Assembly (NCBI RefSeq): GCF_000721935.1
Contig: NZ_KL585420.1
Location: forward strand, 4,200 to 16,780
DNA: 12,581 nt
Direction of reading: 5' to 3'
Source: Streptomyces sp. NRRL WC-3549
GTDB lineage: Bacteria > Actinomycetota > Actinomycetes > Streptomycetales > Streptomycetaceae
Shown here: positions 7,446 through 12,581 of the stretch, piece after piece
Numbering within the stretch: the stretch's first letter is position 1
How the letters are laid out: every line of letters starts with the position of its first letter
Made by a program: the position numbers and the translations under genes
Notes under the pieces: generated by a model
Databases searched by the model: none
Seen by the model: the letters and a program-made list of their open reading frames with translations, nothing else
What the model was told of the DNA's origin: nothing

Positions 7446-7483
7446 GCCGTTCACCGGTCGGCATTGTCGAACACTAAACGGCA
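7445..7483 (+). promoter_or_regulatory. Candidate GylR operator in the glpF promoter
   Basis: GCATTGTCGAAC at 7461-7472 is identical to the copy in the gylR promoter, and 15 of 17 bases match when the upstream flank is included (7456-7472 against 6554-6570). The box is framed by a 7-bp inverted repeat, TGCCGTT (7445-7451) and AACGGCA (7477-7483), whose centre falls inside it, and by GTTC (7449-7452) / GAAC (7469-7472). Its position just after one possible start and over the -35 of the other suits repression of both promoters. Confidence 0.55.
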
Positions 7484-7508
7484 ATAGGAGTTAGGGTGTG
7501 ACAGTGCC

Positions 7509-7565
7509 GAGGGCCGGTCAAGCCCTCTACAGGTGGCGTACCCGCACATGGGGGATACCCACCTG
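7509..7565 (+). promoter_or_regulatory. Two adjacent hairpins in the glpF 5' leader
   Basis: Hairpin A: GAGGGC (7509-7514) with GCCCTC (7522-7527), 7-nt loop. Hairpin B: CAGGTGG (7530-7536) with CCACCTG (7559-7565), continued inside by GTA (7538-7540) / TAC (7556-7558) and CCC (7541-7543) / GGG (around 7550-7552). They lie in the untranslated leader 65-120 nt ahead of the glpF start and leave the ribosome site free. They match no riboswitch family I recognise. Possible roles are attenuation, mRNA stabilisation or protein binding. Confidence 0.5.
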
Positions 7566-7630
7566 GGGCGCGGTTCATCGGACGGACTCGACGGACCGCG
7601 TTCCCCTGGACGAAGGACAAAGGAGTCGCG

Positions 7631-8422
7631 GTGTCCAGCTCCGACATCTTCATCGGCGAGACCATCGGTACCGCCATATTGGTTCTGCTCGGCGGCGGTG
7701 TCTGTGCCGCCATCACGTTCAAGCGCTCGAAGGCGTACAACGCCGGATGGGTGGCCATCGCCTTCGGGTGGGGCTTCGCCGTCCTGACCGCGGCCTACAT
7801 CTCCTCGGGCGTGTCGGGCGCCCACCTCAACCCGGCGGTCACCCTCGGACTCGCGATCCAGGGCGGCACCCCCTGGGGCGACGTCCCGCTGTACCTGGCC
7901 TCGCAGCTCCTCGGCGCGATGATCGGCGCGGTGCTGGTCTGGGCGGTGTACTACGGGCAGTTCCACGCGCATCTGACCGACCCCGAGGTCATCGAGGCGC
8001 AGCCCGCCGAGGAGGGCATGGTCGACCAGTCGACGGCCCCGGCGGCGGGCCCGGTGCTCGGTGTCTTCACCACCGGCCCCGAGATCCGCAACGCGGTGCA
8101 GAACATGGTCACGGAGGTCATCGCCACCGCGGTGCTGATCCTGGCGATCCTCACCCAGGGCCTCAACGATGAGGGCAACGGTCTCGGCCCGCTCGGCGCG
8201 CTGATCACCGCGCTGGTCGTCGTCAGCATCGGCCTCTCGCTCGGCGGGCCCACCGGATACGCCATCAACCCCGTACGCGACCTCGGCCCGCGCATCGTGC
8301 ACACCCTGCTGCCCCTGCCGAACAAAGGCGGGTCCGACTGGGGTTACGCCTGGGTACCGGTAGTGGGACCGCTGGTCGGCGGCGCCCTGGCCGGCGGCCT
8401 CTACAACCTCGCCTTCGCCTGA
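7631..8422 (+). CDS. glpF: Glycerol uptake facilitator (aquaglyceroporin, MIP family)
   Basis: A 263-aa membrane channel for passive glycerol entry, called gylC in Streptomyces. About six membrane segments plus the two half-helices of the MIP fold are visible. The first signature is [14 protein letters not shown] with NPA at 67-69. The second is [13 protein letters not shown] with NPV at 213-215, where most relatives have NPA. Asp217 after the Arg is a mark of glycerol rather than water channels. By alignment to E. coli GlpF the selectivity filter is Trp47, Tyr210 and Arg216, with Tyr in place of Phe200. A hydrophilic loop at about 111-152, rich in Asp, Glu, Pro and Ala, separates the two halves. 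It uses a GTG start with AGGAG 5 nt upstream. First gene of the operon; glpK follows after 40 bp. Confidence 0.95.
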   Translation: MSSSDIFIGETIGTAILVLLGGGVCAAITFKRSKAYNAGWVAIAFGWGFAVLTAAYISSGVSGAHLNPAVTLGLAIQGGTPWGDVPLYLASQLLGAMIGAVLVWAVYYGQFHAHLTDPEVIEAQPAEEGMVDQSTAPAAGPVLGVFTTGPEIRNAVQNMVTEVIATAVLILAILTQGLNDEGNGLGPLGALITALVVVSIGLSLGGPTGYAINPVRDLGPRIVHTLLPLPNKGGSDWGYAWVPVVGPLVGGALAGGLYNLAFA

Positions 8423-8462
8423 GGCGCACCTTCACCACCACACAGACTTCCGGGAGCACACC

Positions 8463-9998
8463 GTGACCGACGCACACACCACCGGCCCGTTCATCGCGGC
8501 CATCGACCAGGGCACCACGTCCAGCCGCTGCATCGTCTTCGACAAGGACGGCCGGATCGTCTCCGTCGACCAGAAGGAACACGAACAGATCTTCCCGAAG
8601 CCGGGCTGGGTCGAGCACGACGCCAAGGAGATCTGGGAGAACGTCCAGGAGGTCGTCGCCGGGGCGGTCGTCAAGGCGGGCATCACCGCCGCCGACGTCA
8701 AGGCGATCGGCATCACCAACCAGCGCGAGACCACGCTGCTCTGGGACAAGAACACCGGCGAGCCGGTCCACAACGCCCTCGTCTGGCAGGACACCCGCAC
8801 CGACGCCCTGTGCAAGGAGCTCGGCCGCAACGTCGGCCAGGACCGCTTCCGCCGCGAGACCGGTCTGCCGCTCGCCTCGTACTTCGCCGGTCCCAAGGTC
8901 CGCTGGCTGCTGGACAACGTCGAGGGGCTGCGCGAGCGCGCCGAACGCGGCGAGATCCTCTTCGGCACGATGGACTCCTGGGTCATCTGGAACCTGACCG
9001 GCGGCACCGACGGCGGCGTCCACGTCACGGACGTCACCAATGCCTCGCGCACCATGATGATGAACCTGCACCGCATGGAGTGGGACGAGCGGATCTGCAG
9101 CTCGATCGGGGTGCCGACCGCGGTGCTGCCCGAGATCCGGTCCTCCGCCGAGGTGTACGGCAACGCCAGGGGCGGTGTACTCGACGGCGTGCCGGTGGCC
9201 TCCGCGCTCGGCGACCAGCAGGCCGCCCTGTTCGGGCAGACGTGTTTCGCCGAGGGCGAGGCCAAGTCCACGTACGGCACCGGCACCTTCATGCTGATGA
9301 ACACCGGAGACACCCCGGTGAACTCCTACAACGGGCTGCTGACGACCGTCGGGTACCGGATCGGCGACCAGAAGCCGGTGTACGCCCTGGAGGGGTCCAT
9401 CGCGGTCACCGGTTCGCTGGTGCAGTGGATGCGCGACCAGATGGGCCTGATCAAGTCCGCCGCCGAGATCGAGACGCTCGCCTCCTCGGTCGAGGACAAC
9501 GGCGGCGCGTACTTCGTGCCCGCCTTCTCCGGGCTGTTCGCCCCGTACTGGCGCCCCGACGCCCGCGGGGTCATCACCGGCCTCACCCGCTACGTCACCA
9601 AGGCGCACATCGCCCGTGCCGTCCTGGAGGCCACCGCCTGGCAGACCCGCGAGATCAGCGACGCCATGACGAAGGACTCCGGCGTCGAGCTGACCGCCCT
9701 GAAGGTCGACGGCGGCATGACGTCCAACAACCTGCTGATGCAGACGCTCTCGGACTTCCTGGACGCGCCGGTGGTGCGCCCGATGGTCGCCGAGACCACC
9801 TGCCTCGGCGCGGCCTACGCCGCCGGCCTCGCCGTCGGCTTCTGGCCCGACACCGACGCCCTGCGCGCCAACTGGCGCCGGGCCGCCGAGTGGACACCCC
9901 GAATGGACGCGGTCACCCGTGACCGCGAGTACAAGAGCTGGCTCAAGGCCGTCCAGCGTTCGATGGGCTGGCTCGACGAGAACACCGCAGAGGAGTAG
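8463..9998 (+). CDS. glpK: Glycerol kinase
   Basis: A 511-aa FGGY-family kinase that phosphorylates glycerol with ATP to sn-glycerol 3-phosphate, trapping it in the cell (gylA in Streptomyces). The ATP-phosphate motif IDQGTTSSR is at 14-22. [11 protein letters not shown] and [10 protein letters not shown] carry glycerol-binding residues. The catalytic base is Asp251 in [11 protein letters not shown], and the second FGGY signature is [20 protein letters not shown]. Length is normal for the family. Between [17 protein letters not shown] and the catalytic Asp it lacks both the GGKGGTRI loop that binds fructose 1,6-bisphosphate in E. coli and the His phosphorylated by the PTS in Firmicutes, so control is probably transcriptional. 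GTG start with GGGAG 6 nt upstream; the stop codon lies 6 bp ahead of glpD, which suggests translational coupling. Confidence 0.97.
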   Translation: MTDAHTTGPFIAAIDQGTTSSRCIVFDKDGRIVSVDQKEHEQIFPKPGWVEHDAKEIWENVQEVVAGAVVKAGITAADVKAIGITNQRETTLLWDKNTGEPVHNALVWQDTRTDALCKELGRNVGQDRFRRETGLPLASYFAGPKVRWLLDNVEGLRERAERGEILFGTMDSWVIWNLTGGTDGGVHVTDVTNASRTMMMNLHRMEWDERICSSIGVPTAVLPEIRSSAEVYGNARGGVLDGVPVASALGDQQAALFGQTCFAEGEAKSTYGTGTFMLMNTGDTPVNSYNGLLTTVGYRIGDQKPVYALEGSIAVTGSLVQWMRDQMGLIKSAAEIETLASSVEDNGGAYFVPAFSGLFAPYWRPDARGVITGLTRYVTKAHIARAVLEATAWQTREISDAMTKDSGVELTALKVDGGMTSNNLLMQTLSDFLDAPVVRPMVAETTCLGAAYAAGLAVGFWPDTDALRANWRRAAEWTPRMDAVTRDREYKSWLKAVQRSMGWLDENTAEE

Positions 9999-10004
9999 AG
10001 GATC

Positions 10005-11615
10005 ATGACCACCCTGCAGAGCGTCCCCGCACTGGGGACGCACCCGGCCTCCGGCTCCCTCCCGAGCCGGGCCGAGACCCGGGACCAGCTCTCCAAGGCG
10101 ACGTACGACCTCCTGGTGATCGGCGGCGGCATCCTGGGCATCTCCACCGCCTGGCACGCCGCGCAGTCCGGACTGCGGGTGGCCCTGGTGGACGCCGGTG
10201 ACTTCGCCGGCGCCACCTCCTCCGCCTCCTCCAAGCTGCTCCACGGCGGCCTGCGCTACCTGCAGACCGGCGCGGTGAAGCTGGTGGCCGAGAACCACTT
10301 CGAGCGGCGGGCGGTGTCCCGGGAGGTCGCACCGCACCTGGCCAACCCGCTCACCTTCTACCTGCCCGTCTACAAGGGCGGACCGCACGGCGCGGCCAAG
10401 CTCGGCGCGGGCGTCTTCGCCTACTCGGCGCTGTCCGCGTTCGGCGACGGCGTCGGCCACGTGATCAGCCCGGCGCGGGCCCGGCGCGACGTGCCGGAGC
10501 TGCGGACGGACAACCTGAAGGCCGTCGCGGTCTACGGCGACGACCAGATGAACGACGCCCGGATGGCGCTGATGACGGTCCGCGCCGCCGTCGACGCGGG
10601 CGCCGTCGTCCTCAACCACGCCGCGGTCACCGGGCTGCGCTTCACCCGGGGCCGGGTCACCGGCGCCGAGCTGGAGGACCGTCAGGACGGTACGGAGTTC
10701 GGGGTGGACGCCCGCCTCGTCCTGAACGCCACCGGCCCGTGGGTGGACCACCTGCGGAAGATGGAGGACCCGGCCGCGGCCCCCTCCATACGCCTGTCCA
10801 AGGGCGCCCACCTGGTGCTGAAGCGCACCCGCCCCTGGAAGGCGGCGCTGGCGACCCCCATCGACAAGTACCGGATCACGTTCGCCCTGCCGTGGGAGGA
10901 CATGCTGCTGCTCGGTACGACCGACGAGGAGTACGAGGGCGATCCGGCCGATGTCGCGGTCACCGAGAAGGACACGGCGCAGATCCTGGACGAGGCGGCC
11001 TTCTCGGTCCGCGACCAGCAGCTCTCGCGCGACCTGATCACCTACTCCTTCGCCGGGCTGCGGGTCCTGCCCGGCGGTCCCGGCAACACCTCGAAGGCCA
11101 AGCGGGAGACGGTGGTGACGGAGGGCCGCGGCGGGATGCTGTCGGTCGCCGGCGGCAAGTGGACGACCTTCCGCCACATCGGCCGCACGGTGATGGACAA
11201 GCTGGCCGCCCTGCCGGGCCACCCGCTGGCCGAGGACATGGAACCGATGGCGCGGCTGCCGAAGAAGCTGCCGCTGCCGGGCATCGCCAACCCGGACGCG
11301 GTGGCCCACCGGCTGCTGGTCGACGGCGGGACGCCGGGACCGCGGATGGCGGCCGACACCGCACGGCACCTGGCCACCCACTACGGCTCGCTCTCCTTCG
11401 ACATCGCCCGGCTGGCCAACGAGGACCCGGCGCTGTCCGAGCGCATCCACCCCGACGCCCCGGAGATCTGGGCGCAGGTGGTGTACGCCCGGGACCGCGA
11501 GTGGGCCGAGACGGCGGACGACGTACTGCGCCGCCGGACGACGCTGACGATCCGGGGCCTGGCGACGGACGACCTCCGCGCCCGGGTCGAGAAGCTGCTG
11601 GCCGAGAGGGGCTGA
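10005..11615 (+). CDS. glpD: Aerobic FAD-dependent glycerol-3-phosphate dehydrogenase
   Basis: A 536-aa membrane-associated flavoenzyme that oxidises sn-glycerol 3-phosphate to dihydroxyacetone phosphate and passes electrons to the quinone pool (gylB in Streptomyces). The N-terminal FAD fold is YDLLVIGGGILG with GGGILG at 40-45, followed by the family block ATSSASSKLLHGGLRYLQ at about 65-85. Further family blocks are LLLGTTDEEYEGDP, FAGLRVLPG and GGKWTTFRHIGRTVMDK. The C-terminal domain after about 400 is the usual helical cap. About 30 residues precede the FAD fold, rich in Ser, Pro and Ala, longer than in E. coli GlpD. The ribosome site overlaps the end of glpK (GAGGAG and AGAGG around 9990-10001). 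Last gene of the operon, followed by a strong terminator. Confidence 0.96.
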   Translation: MTTLQSVPALGTHPASGSLPSRAETRDQLSKATYDLLVIGGGILGISTAWHAAQSGLRVALVDAGDFAGATSSASSKLLHGGLRYLQTGAVKLVAENHFERRAVSREVAPHLANPLTFYLPVYKGGPHGAAKLGAGVFAYSALSAFGDGVGHVISPARARRDVPELRTDNLKAVAVYGDDQMNDARMALMTVRAAVDAGAVVLNHAAVTGLRFTRGRVTGAELEDRQDGTEFGVDARLVLNATGPWVDHLRKMEDPAAAPSIRLSKGAHLVLKRTRPWKAALATPIDKYRITFALPWEDMLLLGTTDEEYEGDPADVAVTEKDTAQILDEAAFSVRDQQLSRDLITYSFAGLRVLPGGPGNTSKAKRETVVTEGRGGMLSVAGGKWTTFRHIGRTVMDKLAALPGHPLAEDMEPMARLPKKLPLPGIANPDAVAHRLLVDGGTPGPRMAADTARHLATHYGSLSFDIARLANEDPALSERIHPDAPEIWAQVVYARDREWAETADDVLRRRTTLTIRGLATDDLRARVEKLLAERG

Positions 11616-11642
11616 GCACCGCGTACGGCAGAGGGGCGGCTC

Positions 11643-11669
11643 CGGTGGGGCCCGCGGGCGGCCCCACCG
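11643..11669 (+). terminator. Terminator of the glycerol operon
   Basis: CGGTGGGGCC (11643-11652) and GGCCCCACCG (11660-11669) make a perfect 10-bp stem with a 7-nt loop, beginning 27 bp after the glpD stop. No T-run follows. Its strength suggests that the operon ends here and that the GntR gene downstream uses its own promoter. Confidence 0.8.
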
Positions 11670-11723
11670 CGGGTACGCGGGCACGGAGGGGAGCGGGTGG
11701 CCGGAGGGGAGGGCGGCGGACCG

Positions 11724-11750
11724 CATAATGTCTCCATACATCGGATGTCT
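11724..11750 (+). promoter_or_regulatory. Promoter and half-site cluster ahead of the GntR regulator
   Basis: CATAAT (11724-11729) matches five of six bases of the -10 consensus, with no good -35. Over and after it lie three half-sites: ATGT (11728-11731), ACAT (11738-11741) and ATGT (11745-11748). The last two form ACAT-CGG-ATGT, a short dyad, and ATGTCT is repeated at 11728-11733 and 11745-11750. The position over the expected start suits autoregulation by the GntR protein encoded 20 bp downstream. Confidence 0.5.
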
Positions 11751-11770
11751 TGTGCGCGAGGAGGCCCCCC

Positions 11771-12442
11771 ATGGCCGTCACCGACGAAGCGATCGAGAAG
11801 ATCAAGGCGATGATCGTCTCGGGCGCGCTGGCGCCCGGCGACCGGCTTCCCAAGGAGAGCGAACTCGCGGCCGACCTGGGTCTGTCACGCAACTCGCTGC
11901 GTGAGGCGGTGCGCGCGCTGTCGCTCATCCGGATCCTCGACGTCCGCCAGGGCGACGGCACGTACGTCACGAGCCTGGACCCGCAGCTCCTGCTGGAGGC
12001 GCTCAGCTTCGTGGTGGACTTCCACCGCGACGACACGGTGCTGGAGTTCCTCGCGGTCCGCCGGATCCTGGAACCGGCGGCCACCGCGATGGCGGCCCCG
12101 CTCATCGAGGAGGAGCGGCTCGACGCGCTCGGTGCGCAGCTGGACGCACTGGGCCCGGACCCTTCGGTGGAGGAGCTGGTCGCCTGCGACCTCGAATTCC
12201 ACCGGGGCATCGTCCAGTCGTCCGGCAACTCGGTCCTGTGCTCCCTGCTGGACGGTCTGTCCGGCCCCACGACCCGGGCCCGGGTCTGGCGCGGGCTGAC
12301 CCAGCGGGACGCGGTCAGCCGCACCCTGCACGAGCACCGGGCGATCCTCGCCGCGCTCCGGGACCGGGACGCCGAGGCGGCCCGGTCCTGGGCGACGGTG
12401 CACGTGGCCAGCGTCGAGCAGTGGCTGCGCTCGACGCTGTGA
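11771..12442 (+). CDS. GntR-family regulator, FadR subfamily (FCD domain)
   Basis: A 223-aa transcription regulator. The N-terminal winged helix (about 4-67) has the GntR pattern IVSGALAPGDRLPKESELAADLGLSRNSLREAVRAL and a wing GDGTYV. The C-terminal all-helical FCD ligand domain (about 75-215) has a likely metal site: Asp140 and His144 in CDLEFH, His189 in LHEHR, and His211. Such proteins usually sense carboxylic or sugar acids; the ligand here is unknown. The ATG at 11771 is chosen because GAGGAGG lies 6 nt upstream; an in-frame TTG at 11750 falls inside the promoter half-sites. It is separated from glpD by a terminator and converges with a short-chain dehydrogenase gene 29 bp away. FadR-type regulators are often found beside dehydrogenases for sugar-acid breakdown, so a shared pathway is possible but not shown. 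Confidence 0.92.
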   Translation: MAVTDEAIEKIKAMIVSGALAPGDRLPKESELAADLGLSRNSLREAVRALSLIRILDVRQGDGTYVTSLDPQLLLEALSFVVDFHRDDTVLEFLAVRRILEPAATAMAAPLIEEERLDALGAQLDALGPDPSVEELVACDLEFHRGIVQSSGNSVLCSLLDGLSGPTTRARVWRGLTQRDAVSRTLHEHRAILAALRDRDAEAARSWATVHVASVEQWLRSTL

Positions 12443-12471
12443 GGCCGCCGGACGCGTGCGCGCAGCCGTGG

Positions 12472-12581
12472 TCAGGCCGGGCGCAGGCGCAGGCCCTGCA
12501 TCCCCCCGTCGACGGCGAGCGCGGTACCGGTGACGGACGCGGCCGCCGGGCTCGCCAGATAGACGACGGCGGCGGCGACCT
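12472..12581 (-). CDS. Short-chain dehydrogenase/reductase, C-terminal part only
   Basis: The last 36 codons of a leftward gene whose 5' part lies beyond the window. The reading ends in VAAAVVYLASPAAASVTGTA, then LAVDGGMQGLRLRPA and TGA at the complement of 12472-12474. The block AVVYLASP-x-ASVTGTALAVDGGM is the typical C-terminal block of classical SDR enzymes, which are NAD(P)-dependent oxidoreductases; the substrate cannot be told. It is convergent with the GntR gene, with 29 bp between the stop codons and no strong terminator there. Confidence 0.85.
   Translation of the reverse strand, partial: VAAAVVYLASPAAASVTGTALAVDGGMQGLRLRPA

Noticed and set aside
7498..8172. A GTG-started frame overlapping the glpF leader and gene, with AGGAG 7 nt upstream; also a GTG-TGA start-stop at 7496-7501
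   Set aside because: The ribosome-site match is intriguing, but the frame runs through the leader hairpins and overlaps glpF out of frame, giving an Arg/His/Gly-rich product with no recognisable domain.
8265..11741. Open frame of 1158 codons on the minus strand opposite glpF, glpK and glpD
   Set aside because: It runs across several real genes and their gaps, is rich in Gly/Arg/Val/His repeats and shows no domain. It is typical of the open antisense frame in high-GC genomes.

Overview
The window looks like chromosomal DNA from a Streptomyces or a close relative. The supporting signs are very high GC with strong third-position GC bias, frequent GTG starts with GGAG-type ribosome binding sites, no TTA codon noticed in the genes called, and a gene order that matches, from memory, the glycerol (gyl) region of Streptomyces coelicolor. 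No RNA gene, insertion sequence, CRISPR array or phage gene is visible.

Left part (1-6354), all on the minus strand. In transcription order, right to left, these are: cobalamin-dependent methionine synthase (metH, 1170 aa); a HAD-superfamily phosphatase (233 aa); and a family 5 solute-binding lipoprotein (529 aa) that ends at a strong tandem hairpin terminator. A 139-bp gap between metH and the HAD gene holds a long terminator-like hairpin and a perfect palindrome that overlaps a possible -10 box. A 362-bp gap ahead of the lipoprotein gene carries a possible promoter and no convincing gene.

Middle part (6355-11669), plus strand. After a divergent promoter region shared with metH come gylR (IclR-family regulator), glpF (glycerol facilitator), glpK (glycerol kinase) and glpD (FAD glycerol-3-phosphate dehydrogenase). 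The last three form a compact operon (gaps of 40 and 6 bp) closed by a perfect 10-bp stem terminator. Together they import glycerol, trap it as glycerol 3-phosphate and oxidise it to dihydroxyacetone phosphate. GylR is known in S. coelicolor as the glycerol-responsive and glucose-sensitive repressor of this operon. The same 12-mer, GCATTGTCGAAC, occurs in the gylR promoter and in the glpF promoter and is the best candidate operator. The glpF leader also contains two adjacent hairpins.

Right end (11670-12581). A FadR-type GntR regulator on the plus strand has ATGT/ACAT half-sites over its promoter. It converges on the C-terminus of a short-chain dehydrogenase/reductase that runs out of the window on the minus strand.

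The window is mostly a conserved metabolic region, not an accessory island. I see no new multi-gene system. The items most worth a second look are regulatory: the shared GylR box, the structured glpF leader, the palindrome in front of the HAD gene, and the half-site cluster in front of the GntR gene.
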